Part shown: positions 53,578 to 62,532 of the stretch, piece by piece
Position numbering within the stretch: the stretch's first letter is position 1
Layout of the letters: every line of letters begins with the position of its first letter
Source: an uncultured Desulfuromusa sp.
Lineage (GTDB): Bacteria > Desulfobacterota > Desulfuromonadia > Desulfuromonadales > Geopsychrobacteraceae
DNA: 64,000 nt
Reading direction: 5' to 3'
Assembly: GCF_963675815.1 (NCBI RefSeq)
Contig: NZ_OY776574.1
Coordinates: 62,001-126,000 of the forward strand
Program-made: the position numbers and the translations under genes
Notes under the pieces: model-generated
The model's database searches: none
What the model was told of the DNA's origin: nothing
The model's input: the letters and a program-made list of their open reading frames with translations, nothing else

Positions 53578-54225
53578 TTAGTCCTCCTTGAGCAGTGGCA
53601 GGATGTGGGCCTCGACCTGCTGGTTAAACTCTTTCAAGCTAGCGTCATTTAAAATAACAAGATCCCAGGCGTCATAATCATCAAGAGAATTCTCACTGCT
53701 GTGATTATTTGCACCATTAAATCCGGGACGCTCAATTTTGATAAAGACCCCGCCCTGCTTCTCGATGATTTCCAGTTCGTTCACAAAACGGACATCGTCA
53801 ACCAGAATGTGCGTATTTTTCAGATCATATCCCTGCAGCTTTTTTTCCCACGCTTTGGTCCAGTAATCAGGATCCTGAGCGCGGCGAAATTCCGTCCCCC
53901 ACCACTGCAGAATCCGACGCACAGTCACTGCAGTCTGCCCGAGTCGATCCTGGATATCCTGATTCAGGCAGACAAAAGCATCCCAGGCAGGACAAAGCTG
54001 GTGAGCTTTTTTTTCATCAATGTAAAACACCCGAACTTTATCATCCTGATCACCGTAAACCAGTGGTACTTGATCTTCGGCTCCGACCTGACGAATGAAA
54101 TTTTCGACTTCCTGCCGCAACACCACTGCCATTGGCAGAATGACGATATTGTCCTGTAGCTCCGTAAGATATCTCGCAGCCGTTGTTTTTCCCGAAGCAG
54201 CCTTCCCAGCAAATCCAATGATCAT
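53578..54225 (-). CDS. Deoxynucleoside monophosphate kinase-like protein
   Basis: A 215-residue P-loop kinase resembling phage-type dNMP kinases. Walker A is GFAGKAASGKTTAARYL at the N-terminus. VRRILQWWGTEFRRAQDPDYW at about 100-120 and the ILVDDVRFVNELEIIEKQGGVFIKIERP block (about 140-165) follow the pattern of phage dNMP kinases. Chromosomal copies occur in scattered genomes. No flanking phage genes are seen. A phage origin is possible. Divergent from the ABC-F gene. Confidence 0.78.
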   Translation of the reverse strand: MIIGFAGKAASGKTTAARYLTELQDNIVILPMAVVLRQEVENFIRQVGAEDQVPLVYGDQDDKVRVFYIDEKKAHQLCPAWDAFVCLNQDIQDRLGQTAVTVRRILQWWGTEFRRAQDPDYWTKAWEKKLQGYDLKNTHILVDDVRFVNELEIIEKQGGVFIKIERPGFNGANNHSSENSLDDYDAWDLVILNDASLKEFNQQVEAHILPLLKED

Positions 54226-54345
54226 AAAACGCGGTCCTTATAAAAGAAAGAATCAGCCGAAGTTATCAGCGCATAAGAATATCAGGGTCGAGAGTTTACT
54301 TTAATCACAACAAAATTTGGAGTTTTTATTTGGCTCGGAAAAACA

Positions 54346-54374
54346 TTGCTTGAGCAGGAAATCAATGATATAGA
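54346..54374 (+). promoter_or_regulatory. Putative promoter of the ABC-F leader
   Basis: TTGCTT (54346-54351), a 17-base spacer and TATAGA (54369-54374). Predicted transcription start near 54381, just before the terminator-like hairpin. Confidence 0.5.
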
Positions 54375-54385
54375 TTCGCTGCGCG

Positions 54386-54434
54386 AAGACCACGGGGTTT
54401 TGTCCTTGTGGTCTTTTATTTTTATTTTTTATTT
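54386..54434 (+). terminator. Terminator-like attenuator in the ABC-F leader
   Basis: AAGACCAC (54386-54393) pairs with GTGGTCTT (54408-54415), followed by a U-rich tract TTATTTTTATTTTTTATTT to 54434, ending 17 bases before the ABC-F start codon. No plus-strand gene lies upstream that it could terminate, so it fits a conditional attenuator rather than an ordinary terminator. Confidence 0.65.
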
Positions 54435-54451
54435 CAGGAAATGACACAACC

Positions 54452-56086
54452 ATGATCAGTGCCACAAATATCTGTCTCGCCTATGGCAAACGTACCATTT
54501 TTAAAGATGTTAACATCAAGTTCGTTCCCGGCAACTGCTATGGACTGATTGGAGCCAATGGCGCTGGAAAATCGACTTTTCTCAAAATTCTAGCCGGAGA
54601 ATCAGAAGCCGACAAAGGGGCGATTTCTGTCGGAACAGGTGAACGGATCGCAATGTTGCGCCAGGATCACTTTGCGTTTGACGAACACAGCGTCATCGAC
54701 ACGGTGATGATGGGACACGAGCGGCTATTCAAAGTAAAAGCCGAACGTGAAGCGATTTACGCCAAGACAGAGTTCACTGATGAAGACGGTGTTCGTTCAG
54801 GAGAGCTGGAGGCTGAATTTGCCGAGATGAACGGCTACGAAGCAGAATCGGAAGCGGCAGTGCTACTCAGTGGTCTTGGCATCGGTGACGATCTTCTCAG
54901 TAAACAGATGAAGGAGCTCGAGGGGGGTGAAAAGATACGGGTACTACTGGCCCAAGCTCTGTTTGGCAATCCTGATGTGCTTCTACTGGATGAACCCACC
55001 AACCACCTTGATCTGAAATCGATTCAATGGCTGGAAGACTTTCTCGCCCGGTTTCAGAATACCGTGATTGTTGTCTCACACGACCGACACTTTCTCAATC
55101 AGGTCTGCACCCACGTTGCCGATATCGACTTTGGAAAGATCACCGTTTATGTTGGTAACTACGATTTCTGGTACGAGGCCAGCCAGTTGGCACTGCATCA
55201 GAAGCAGGAAGAAAACCGCAAAGCCAGCGACAAAGCCGAAGAGTTGAAATCCTTTATTCAACGATTTTCGTCCAATGCATCGAAAGCCAAGCAGGCCACT
55301 TCACGGAAGAAGCTGCTGGAAAAATTGACCATAGAAGATATGCCCGTGTCCTCACGCCGATATCCTTTCGTGGTGTTTAAACCGGAACGAGCCTGTGGAG
55401 ACATCATTCTTGAGATTAAAGACCTGTGCAAAAGCATTGATGGTGTCAAAGTGCTGGACTATTTCAGTCTGACCCTGAATAAAGGGGACAAGGTTGCCTT
55501 TATCGGTGGTGACAGCCTGATTAAAACCACCTTGTTTCAGATTCTCGAAGGTGTCATCGAGCCGGACAGCGGCAGCTTCCGCTGGGGAGTAACCATCACC
55601 CCGGCGTTTTTCCCGATCGATAACAGCAGCTACTTTGAAAAGGATTTAACTCTGGTCGACTGGTTACTACAGTTCGCCCCAACCGAGGGGGAAAGTTTTG
55701 CCCGTGGCTTTCTGGGACGGATGTTATTCTCCGGCGACGAGGCAAAAAAGCAGACTTCGGTTCTCTCCGGAGGAGAAAAGGTTCGCTGCATGCTCTCCAA
55801 AATGATGCTCAACGAGGCCAACGCTCTAATTTTTGATGAGCCGACTAATCACCTTGATCTAGAGTCAATCACTGCTCTGAACAACGGCCTGATGGCTTTT
55901 TCGGAAGTGCTCCTGTTTACCAGTCATGACCATAAATTTCTTTCAACCGTCGCTAACCGTATCATCGAATTTACCCCAGCCGGGTTCATTGACCGAACGC
56001 TTACTTTTGACGAATACCTTGAAAGCACCGAAGTTTCTAAAATGCGCGCTGAGCATTATCAGGGCGAGACGTATCTGAGCCTCTAG
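54452..56086 (+). CDS. ABC-F family ATPase (YbiT/YkpA type)
   Basis: A 544-residue protein with two ABC domains and no membrane domain, acting on ribosomes. ABC1: Walker A GLIGANGAGKSTFL, signature LEGGEKIRVLL, Walker B VLLLDEPTNHLDL. ABC2: degenerate Walker A GGDSLIKTTL lacking the GK glycine, signature LSGGEKVR, Walker B ALIFDEPTNHLDL. The altered second Walker A is characteristic of the YkpA/YbiT branch and is not by itself a sign of inactivation. The linker (about 245-305, basic helices) matches the P-site tRNA-interaction motif. A short leader with a terminator-like hairpin precedes it. Confidence 0.93.
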   Translation: MISATNICLAYGKRTIFKDVNIKFVPGNCYGLIGANGAGKSTFLKILAGESEADKGAISVGTGERIAMLRQDHFAFDEHSVIDTVMMGHERLFKVKAEREAIYAKTEFTDEDGVRSGELEAEFAEMNGYEAESEAAVLLSGLGIGDDLLSKQMKELEGGEKIRVLLAQALFGNPDVLLLDEPTNHLDLKSIQWLEDFLARFQNTVIVVSHDRHFLNQVCTHVADIDFGKITVYVGNYDFWYEASQLALHQKQEENRKASDKAEELKSFIQRFSSNASKAKQATSRKKLLEKLTIEDMPVSSRRYPFVVFKPERACGDIILEIKDLCKSIDGVKVLDYFSLTLNKGDKVAFIGGDSLIKTTLFQILEGVIEPDSGSFRWGVTITPAFFPIDNSSYFEKDLTLVDWLLQFAPTEGESFARGFLGRMLFSGDEAKKQTSVLSGGEKVRCMLSKMMLNEANALIFDEPTNHLDLESITALNNGLMAFSEVLLFTSHDHKFLSTVANRIIEFTPAGFIDRTLTFDEYLESTEVSKMRAEHYQGETYLSL

Positions 56087-56118
56087 TACGGATAATCCCC
56101 TAGAGTTAAGGAGCAAAT

Positions 56119-56835
56119 ATGGCTATTCCCTGGCAGGTCCTCGACCGCTTTGAAACAGATGATGAAGGGGTGCTGGAACTGCGCAAGCGAGGTGCAGGTG
56201 ATTTCCTAATTACCGTCGGTACACAGATTCTGATGAACAGCAAAGCGCAACGTTCAGAAATGGCACTCGGCAAGCTTGGTTGCCACCAGTTGAAAAAACA
56301 CCCCAATCCACAGGTACTGGTTGGAGGTCTGGGGATGGCGATCACCTTGCGAGCTGTGCTGGATGAATTGACAGACTGTGCCAAAGTGCTAGTTGCTGAA
56401 CTGAATCCAAAAATCAAGGAATGGTGTCTAGGGCCGTTGGCGGAATTAACCGCTGCAGCTGCCGCTGATCCTCGGGTCACTGTCAAAATCGGAGATGTCG
56501 CTCAACTGGTCAAGCTGGCAAAGCCCGAAAGCTTTGAGGCGATTATTTATGACCTCTATCGCGGGCCCGGACCACAGACCGACCGACGCAACGACCCCCT
56601 TTATGGCAGCCGCGCCATTGAGCAATGTCATCGTGCGCTGAAAAACGATGGGGTTTTCGCAATTTGGGGAGAAAACCCTGACCCTGGCTTTGAAAGCCGT
56701 CTTGATTCTGCAGGATTCGACGTGCGCTGTGAACGACCAGGCAAGGGTGGCTATCGTCATGCCGTCTGGGTCGCGACAAAAACCAACTGTACACTTAAAA
56801 ACCACAGCCCGCAACGCAAGAGGAAGATTCAATGA
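56119..56835 (+). CDS. Spermidine synthase-like methyltransferase-fold protein
   Basis: A 238-residue Rossmann-fold protein of the spermidine/spermine synthase-like group. GGLGMAITLRAVLD at about 73-86 is the SAM-type nucleotide motif, ELNPKIKEWC the acidic ribose-binding position, and YDLYRGPGPQTDR the catalytic-region segment. The N-terminal short beta region (ELRKRGAGDFLITV) is present. Polyamine synthesis is not certain; many members of unknown substrate exist. Its end overlaps the S4-domain gene by four bases (ATGA), indicating coupling. A GGAGC precedes the ATG. Confidence 0.82.
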   Translation: MAIPWQVLDRFETDDEGVLELRKRGAGDFLITVGTQILMNSKAQRSEMALGKLGCHQLKKHPNPQVLVGGLGMAITLRAVLDELTDCAKVLVAELNPKIKEWCLGPLAELTAAAAADPRVTVKIGDVAQLVKLAKPESFEAIIYDLYRGPGPQTDRRNDPLYGSRAIEQCHRALKNDGVFAIWGENPDPGFESRLDSAGFDVRCERPGKGGYRHAVWVATKTNCTLKNHSPQRKRKIQ

Positions 56836-57047
56836 AGAGTTTCATTCTGGAAGGTCGCAAATTTATCGAACTCTACAAAATTCTAAAAATTGAAGGATTG
56901 TCCTCCAGCGGCGGTGAAGCGAAAGCAGTGATTGCTGCAGGTCAGGTTTTGGTCAACGGAGCGACAGAAACACAGAAACGGAAAAAAATCACTGCCGGTG
57001 ACACCGTTGAATTCAACAGTGAAAAAATTCTCGTTTGCTCCAATTGA
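56832..57047 (+). CDS. S4-domain RNA-binding protein
   Basis: A 71-residue S4-type RNA-binding protein: RKFIELYKILKIEGLSSSGGEAKAVIAAGQVLVNGATETQKRKKITAGDTVEF follows the S4 pattern closely (family YbcJ/YaaA). It probably binds structured rRNA or tRNA. It overlaps the preceding gene by four bases and is convergent with the MATE gene. Confidence 0.92.
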   Translation: MKSFILEGRKFIELYKILKIEGLSSSGGEAKAVIAAGQVLVNGATETQKRKKITAGDTVEFNSEKILVCSN

Positions 57048-57066
57048 GTCAAACTCCCCCTCAAGA

Positions 57067-58452
57067 TCACCCTCTCTCGGAAAAAACAATCTCCTTGCGG
57101 GCAACTTTACGCAACCGTAAGCCCAGCAATATTGCCGCAACGCTGAGACCTATCAGCAAACTCAACCAGAAACCTTTAGCCCCGAGCGGAGAACCGAATG
57201 TATTGGTCAAAGCTAAACTGTACCCAAGGGGCAGACCAATCCCCCAGTAGGAAATAATAACCATCAACAACGGAACACGCGTATCTTTGTAGCCGCGCAA
57301 GGCTGCGGCCGCACCGACTTGAAAGGCGTCGGACAATTGATAGAGGGCATTCAAGTACAAAAGGCCGACGGCAATGGTGATAACCTGCTGATCATGTGTG
57401 TAGATCCCGGCAATGTGTCTGGCAAAGACCATAGTCAGAGCTGCGGTCAAGAGAGCAATCAATGAATTCAAAGTTATTCCCGCAATACTCACCAGTCGAG
57501 CTCTGTCAAAACGACGCCTGCCGATAGCGTGGCCAACCCGAATGGTGATGGCGCTGGAAATACTTAAAGGGATCATAAAAATCATGGAAGAATAATTCAG
57601 GGTAATCTGATGTGAAGCGACCGTCATCGCTCCCAGTGGCGACAAAAACAAAGCAATCAAGGCAAAAATACTGGCTTCTACCAGCAAAGAAATACCGATC
57701 GGCAGTCCCAGGCGAATGAACTGAACTGCGTCTTCGACACCACATTTCCTGGTAAGATCGAAAAAGTGGGTCATATTATAACGCCTGACCCGCCAGATAG
57801 TCAGAACCATGCAGCCACACATAAACCAGAGACTGAGAGCGGATGCCCAGCCGCAACCGGCTCCTCCCATGGCTGGAAAACCGAGTTTGCCGTAAATAAA
57901 AACATAATTGCCTGCCACATTCACAGGAATGCAGGCAAGGCCAATCAACATGCTGGGCCGTACCATCCCGAGGCCTTCGCTCAGATTTCGTAATAAAAAA
58001 AACAGAGTCAACGCTGGAACGCCCCAGGAAATCGCTTTAAGATAGTCAGCAGAAATAGCAGCAACCTGTGGGTCTACACCCATTGGGGAAAAAACGATGC
58101 TGGCATTACGTAGCAACAAAATGATTATGAGGACGAGGGGAAGCGAGACAAGAACTCCACGGCGCGCCAAGGGTCCGGTTTCAGAAATTTTCCCTGCTCC
58201 ATACAATTGTGCAACCATAGGAGTAATTGCCAGCAGGACTCCATAAAGAAACAGAAACAGCGGCCCCCAGATACTGCCGCCAACCGCAACACCAGCAAGA
58301 TCAGTGGCACTCACGCGGCCGGCCATCACGGTATCGGTAAAAGCAAGAGCTTGTTGTGCCAATTGCGCAGCCAGAATCGGCGCCGCCAGAGGAAGCAACA
58401 ATCCGGCTTCGGTCCGTAGCAGCTTAAATTTCTTTCGATTAAAGTGAATCAT
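57067..58452 (-). CDS. MATE-family multidrug efflux transporter
   Basis: A 461-residue, 12-helix exporter. PILAAQLAQQALAFTDTVMAGRVSATDLAGVAVG is the family N-terminus, and PIGISLLVEASIFALIALFLSPLG plus GHAIGRRRFDRARLVS mark the second half. The family exports cationic drugs by Na+ or H+ antiport. It is convergent with the S4 gene. No specific regulator is adjacent. Confidence 0.93.
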   Translation of the reverse strand: MIHFNRKKFKLLRTEAGLLLPLAAPILAAQLAQQALAFTDTVMAGRVSATDLAGVAVGGSIWGPLFLFLYGVLLAITPMVAQLYGAGKISETGPLARRGVLVSLPLVLIIILLLRNASIVFSPMGVDPQVAAISADYLKAISWGVPALTLFFLLRNLSEGLGMVRPSMLIGLACIPVNVAGNYVFIYGKLGFPAMGGAGCGWASALSLWFMCGCMVLTIWRVRRYNMTHFFDLTRKCGVEDAVQFIRLGLPIGISLLVEASIFALIALFLSPLGAMTVASHQITLNYSSMIFMIPLSISSAITIRVGHAIGRRRFDRARLVSIAGITLNSLIALLTAALTMVFARHIAGIYTHDQQVITIAVGLLYLNALYQLSDAFQVGAAAALRGYKDTRVPLLMVIISYWGIGLPLGYSLALTNTFGSPLGAKGFWLSLLIGLSVAAILLGLRLRKVARKEIVFSERG

Positions 58453-58745
58453 GTAGGCTCAATATCTGGAGTGTGAATTAAATCTATTTGTGTCAGGGAT
58501 GTTGATACACTCTTGTTTTGCAAGGGTCAATAAAGAACGCAGAAGTTTTGCCCATCCAGAAGATAAGGCCCATCGGATTCCATATCATAAAGCTGTAACT
58601 AATAAAGCTGGTGACGCTCTTAAATACTGGACAAATCATTGTTTTTAAGAGACAACTGACAGCGCTCTTTTCGCCACAGAAGAAGTCCTCTCCATGTCAG
58701 CTCTGAATTGACATCTTGCAGCAGAACAAAGGAATAAAGATAAAA

Positions 58746-59630
58746 GTGAGACACCACAGCAGCACCAGCCCTCAACCATTTCCACTGTTGAAATTACTGT
58801 TCGGCTCTATCTGTATCAGCTTTTCCCCCATTTTTATCAAACTTGCTGACGTTCCACCTGACACCGCAGGATTCTACCGACAGCTGTTCGCAGCGATGTC
58901 GCTCTTGGTGCTGATGTTTTTACGTCGCGAAAATCTGAAAATGGCACAACGCCCAAGGTTGTTGCTTTGGCTCGGCGGGGCTGTTCTAGCCATTGACTTT
59001 ATGTGCTGGCACCGTAGTATCGTCCTTATTGGTCCCGGATTGTCAACGTTGCTGGCTAACTTTCAGATTTTCTTCACCGCCCTGTTTTCCTGGCTATTTT
59101 TCAAACAGAAGATTTCAAAGATGTTTATTCTGGCGGTAGTTATGGCCCTCTGCGGTCTGTTTTTTATTACTGGAGTTGACGTAAAGAGTCTTGAAAAGGG
59201 CTATGAATTGGGAATCCTTCTGGGCCTGATGGCAGCCATTTTTTATTCCGGCTATATCCTGCTATTGAAAATGTCACTCAACGATAGTTCCGTAAACAGC
59301 GTCGCGGCCATGCTCATGGTTGCCATCCCCAGCGCGCTGTTACTCGCCGTTATTGCGCCACTGAACGGTGCATCATTTATCATTCCCGACACCAACTCGC
59401 TTTTTGCTCTGATCGGTGTCGGTGTTGTCAGTACCACTCTCGGCTGGTCACTCATTTCATCGGCAATCAAACATATCCAGGCTACGGTTGCCGGTCTGAT
59501 CCTGCTGTTGCAGCCAACTCTTGCGCTGGTCTGGGATACTCTTTTCTTTGATCGGCCAACAGGAGGAATCGAGATTTTCGGTATTCTCCTGATTCTTTCA
59601 GCTATCTATATCGGCTCAGATCGAAAATAG
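58746..59630 (+). CDS. EamA/DMT-family transporter
   Basis: A 294-residue permease with ten predicted helices in two EamA repeats. LLFGSICISFSPIFIKLADV starts the first repeat and LGILLGLMAAIFYSGYILLLKMSLN the second. LLQPTLALVWDTLFF is the typical late-repeat segment. Start placed at GTG 58746, with AAAGGA 12 bases upstream; the longer frame from TTG 58716 includes the RBS region and is less likely. Substrate unknown. An unrelated DMT permease at 10171-11084 is the other EamA copy here. Confidence 0.85.
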   Translation: MRHHSSTSPQPFPLLKLLFGSICISFSPIFIKLADVPPDTAGFYRQLFAAMSLLVLMFLRRENLKMAQRPRLLLWLGGAVLAIDFMCWHRSIVLIGPGLSTLLANFQIFFTALFSWLFFKQKISKMFILAVVMALCGLFFITGVDVKSLEKGYELGILLGLMAAIFYSGYILLLKMSLNDSSVNSVAAMLMVAIPSALLLAVIAPLNGASFIIPDTNSLFALIGVGVVSTTLGWSLISSAIKHIQATVAGLILLLQPTLALVWDTLFFDRPTGGIEIFGILLILSAIYIGSDRK

Positions 59631-59668
59631 CCCCGAAAAAAGATATGTTGACCCGCTCAGATGTCGTA

Positions 59669-60148
59669 TCAGCAGATTGAAACAATTTCGTATTCTCGTA
59701 TACCGTTACTTTTAAGCTCGATCTGATCTCCAACCTGTCGGCCAAGCAACTCTTGCCCCAGAGGTGAAACCGGGGTAATGATCATGATCTCCACCCCGTC
59801 AAGCTCCAACACCAGTCCCCCCGCAGCGGGGCCCAGAAAAACCAGCCGCATTTTTCCTGCGTCATCCTCCAGCTGCACGACTGCAGTCAAACGAATAACC
59901 GATTCAGCGGAAAACTGCGGTAATGACAATTGCTGATATTCTTGTATCGCCTGCTGAATTTCCTGAGCGCGATTGGCCTGGCCCTGAGCAAGATAAGACG
60001 CCTCCAGGCCTAAAGTTGCATATTTGTTATCGGGGATGCTCTCCTCATGGATTGCAGCAGCATGGGCGGTCTTCGCCGCCTGCAGAAGCAGAGCGTAATC
60101 AGACTTCAATCGAGTCAGAATCTGATCACGCAAAGCCTCTTTATCCAT
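59669..60148 (-). CDS. GreA/GreB-family transcription elongation factor-like protein
   Basis: A 159-residue protein with an N-terminal coiled-coil half (about 1-75, acidic-tip region NKYATLGLEASYLAQGQANRAQEIQQAI) and a C-terminal FKBP-like half (ESVIRLTAVVQLEDDAGKMRLVFLGPAAGGL..VSPLGQELLGRQVGDQIEL) as in GreA. ITPVSPLGQELLGRQVGD is the diagnostic C-terminal motif. The start is uncertain: ATG 60148 lacks a clear RBS, and a TTG at 60172 overlaps the upstream racemase stop. Probably co-transcribed with the racemase. Confidence 0.85.
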   Translation of the reverse strand: MDKEALRDQILTRLKSDYALLLQAAKTAHAAAIHEESIPDNKYATLGLEASYLAQGQANRAQEIQQAIQEYQQLSLPQFSAESVIRLTAVVQLEDDAGKMRLVFLGPAAGGLVLELDGVEIMIITPVSPLGQELLGRQVGDQIELKSNGIREYEIVSIC

Positions 60149-60168
60149 GAGTTTAGCGGTGAATAATT

Positions 60169-60882
60169 TCAAGAATTGCTATTTTCATCCTCAGTAAAAG
60201 CTTGTTCCAACGCATAACGGGCATGTAATGCCGCCGTATTAAATAGCGGCAAGTCGGTATCGTCCTGACGAACCAACAGCGGTATCTCGGTACAACCGAG
60301 AATCACCCCTTCCGCCCCCTGATCACGCAATTTATCAATAATAGTCAGATAGTTCTTACGCGTTCCATCAGTAAATTTTCCGACACAAAGTTCTTTGAAA
60401 ATAGCCTGATGAACATATTCCCGATCTTCAGGCTCGGGGATGATAACATCCAGACCAAAGTTATCCAACAGCCGTTGCCGGTAAAAATCCTCCTCCATGG
60501 TATAGCGGGCTCCCAGCAAGCCGACTTTTTTCAGCCCCTGCCCTTTGATCGCCTTGCCTGTAGCATCGGCAATGTGGAGTAAAGGCACTTTGATTTGCGC
60601 TTCAATAATGGGCGCAACTTTATGCATCAGGTTGGTACAGATCAAAATCATATCTGCTCCGGAGAGCGTTAATCCCAACGCCGCATCACCCAGTTTATTT
60701 CCCGCCTCTTGCCATTGACCGTTGACTTGAAACTGCTCAATCTCGGCAAAATCAACGCTGTGCATTAAAACTTTGGCCGAATGCAAACCGCCAAGACGTT
60801 CCCGAACTCCTTCATTGAGGAGTTGATAATACAGAACCGTAGATTCCCAACTCATTCCACCCAGTAAACCAATCGTTTTCAT
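60169..60882 (-). CDS. Aspartate/glutamate racemase family protein
   Basis: A 237-residue cofactor-independent racemase. GLLGGMSWESTVLYYQLLNEG is the typical YgeA-type N-terminus. The two catalytic cysteines are in CTNLMHKV (about residue 83) and GCTEIPLLV (about 197). Acts on aspartate, glutamate or another amino acid; substrate not determined by sequence alone. It is upstream of the Gre-like gene and divergent from a MocR-type regulator. Confidence 0.93.
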   Translation of the reverse strand: MKTIGLLGGMSWESTVLYYQLLNEGVRERLGGLHSAKVLMHSVDFAEIEQFQVNGQWQEAGNKLGDAALGLTLSGADMILICTNLMHKVAPIIEAQIKVPLLHIADATGKAIKGQGLKKVGLLGARYTMEEDFYRQRLLDNFGLDVIIPEPEDREYVHQAIFKELCVGKFTDGTRKNYLTIIDKLRDQGAEGVILGCTEIPLLVRQDDTDLPLFNTAALHARYALEQAFTEDENSNS

Positions 60883-60941
60883 AAGCTTCCCCTTTCAAGA
60901 TCCATCACAATTTTTTTAAGATTCTGGCATTAAATCGTATA

Positions 60942-60980
60942 ATCTGTTTACAAAACAGATACAGTTTATTTTAAAATAAA
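60942..60980. promoter_or_regulatory. Two adjacent palindromes between the racemase and MocR genes
   Basis: ATCTGTTT-ACA-AAACAGAT (60942-60960, 8-bp arms) and TTTATTTTAAAATAAA (60965-60980, fully palindromic). They are likely operators of the divergent MocR regulator; which gene they control is not known. Confidence 0.55.
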
Positions 60981-61006
60981 TCATTACAGTTTGATCGGAG
61001 AAATTT

Positions 61007-62440
61007 ATGCATCAGAATACTTTTCGCTACCGCAAAGTTGAACAACACATTATGGATCTGGTTGCCAGCCAAACCTTGAAAGCAGGGGACAAACTTCCTT
61101 CGTTAAGACAACTGAGTCGACAACTGTCCGTCAGCATATCGACCATCAGCCAAGCTTATCTCGAATTGGAAAAAAAAGGGATTATTGTTGCTCGCGACCG
61201 TTCCGGCTACTATCTCAACAGCGGCATAACACGGCTTCCATCTCCGGCCAGTCGCCCTCGCCTGGAAATGAAACCCACGCTTGGGCAACGCAATGACCTC
61301 ATCCAGACTGTTCTTCAGGCTCTCGGCAATCCAAATCTTCTCCCTTTGGGAGTTGTCTCCCCGGCAGTGGAATTGCTTCCCTCAAAAACACTGACCCGTC
61401 TGTTAACATCGGCCCTGCGTGAAAATCCAACGTTGGGAATGAATTACTCTTCTGTCAACGGTGATATCGAATTACGCCGGCAACTCGCGCTACATTCGCT
61501 GGCTTCCGGGATCACTGTCACCCCGGAAGAAATCCTGATTACTTCGGGTGCGATAGAGGGAATCGCCATCGCTCTACGCGCGTTGACTCGCCCTGGGGAC
61601 AATGTTCTGATCCAGTCTCCCAGCTACTTTTGTTTCCTTCAACTCCTGGAAAATTGCGGATTGAGGGCGATAGAAATCCCTTCGTCAACAACCGGTATCG
61701 ATCCTGATGATATTAAAAAAGCCATGACCCGCTTTGACATTAAAGCTGCCATTCTGGCCCCCAACTTCAATAACCCCGACGGCAGTTTCACTGATGACAC
61801 CAAAAAACAGCAAATCGTCAGATTACTTGCAGAGCAATCAATCCCACTGGTCGAAGACGATGTTTACGGTGATCTGTATTTTGGCAGCAAACGTCCGGCA
61901 ACCTTTAAAAGCTTTGACCAGCAAGGACAAGTCATTCTCTGCTCTTCATTTTCCAAAACAGTGGCCCCCGGTTATCGCGTTGGTTGGATGTTTCCTGGCC
62001 GCTATTACGAAAAAGCTCTCGATATAAAAACCACCACCAACATCTGTACTGCCGTACCGAATCAGATGGCAATGACATCTTTCCTGCGTGAAGGTTACTA
62101 CGAACGCCACCTGCGGCGCTTGCGTAGTGCGATACAAGGGCAGATGGAAACATTATTACTCAGCTTGCAACGGCATTTTCCAGCAACAACCAGAGCCGGA
62201 TTCCCGGAAGGGGGAGCCGCCATCTGGGTTGAACTCCCTGGGGAAATTGATGCCATCGAACTTTTTTACCAGGCCCGGCAAGCCGGTATCGGCATCGCTC
62301 CCGGTCCGATCTTCTCAACTCAGGATAAATACAATAATTTCATCCGACTCAGTTCTAATGGTATATGGAATACAGAGATGGAGGAAGGGATGAAAGTCTT
62401 GGGTCAACTAGCCGGCAGTACAGCTGAATCCGTCCGCTGA
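61007..62440 (+). CDS. MocR-type regulator (GntR HTH fused to aminotransferase-like domain)
   Basis: A 477-residue PLP-binding transcription factor. N-terminal GntR winged HTH at about 1-70 (VEQHIMDLVASQTLKAGDKLPSLRQLSRQLSVSISTISQAYLELEKKG), then a fold-type-I aminotransferase-like domain. LITSGAIEGIAIALRAL, NFNNPDGS and CSSFSKTVAPGYRVGW, with the PLP Lys, are present. It is divergent from the racemase and may control that gene or an amino-acid pathway. The upstream palindromes support autoregulation. Confidence 0.92.
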   Translation: MHQNTFRYRKVEQHIMDLVASQTLKAGDKLPSLRQLSRQLSVSISTISQAYLELEKKGIIVARDRSGYYLNSGITRLPSPASRPRLEMKPTLGQRNDLIQTVLQALGNPNLLPLGVVSPAVELLPSKTLTRLLTSALRENPTLGMNYSSVNGDIELRRQLALHSLASGITVTPEEILITSGAIEGIAIALRALTRPGDNVLIQSPSYFCFLQLLENCGLRAIEIPSSTTGIDPDDIKKAMTRFDIKAAILAPNFNNPDGSFTDDTKKQQIVRLLAEQSIPLVEDDVYGDLYFGSKRPATFKSFDQQGQVILCSSFSKTVAPGYRVGWMFPGRYYEKALDIKTTTNICTAVPNQMAMTSFLREGYYERHLRRLRSAIQGQMETLLLSLQRHFPATTRAGFPEGGAAIWVELPGEIDAIELFYQARQAGIGIAPGPIFSTQDKYNNFIRLSSNGIWNTEMEEGMKVLGQLAGSTAESVR

Positions 62441-62498
62441 AAAATCCGGACCCAATAGAATGGTCCCGGCATGCTCCCAAAATAATTTAACTTACCGC

Positions 62499-62526
62499 TT
62501 GACAGACAGACCTGTCTGTCTATAAT
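62499..62526 (+). promoter_or_regulatory. Promoter overlapped by a 9-bp operator, leaderless start
   Basis: TTGACA (62499-62504), 16-base spacer, TATAAT (62521-62526). The spacer holds GACAGACAG-AC-CTGTCTGTC (62501-62520), a perfect 9-bp inverted repeat that overlaps the -35 and abuts the -10. Transcription should start at or near the A of the TetR ATG (62533), giving an mRNA with no leader. Confidence 0.85.
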
Positions 62527-62532
62527 CAAGCC

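Noticed and set aside
55480..55530. Degenerate Walker A in the second ABC-F domain as a sign of a pseudogene
   Set aside because: The altered motif is characteristic of the YbiT/YkpA subfamily and the rest of the gene is intact.
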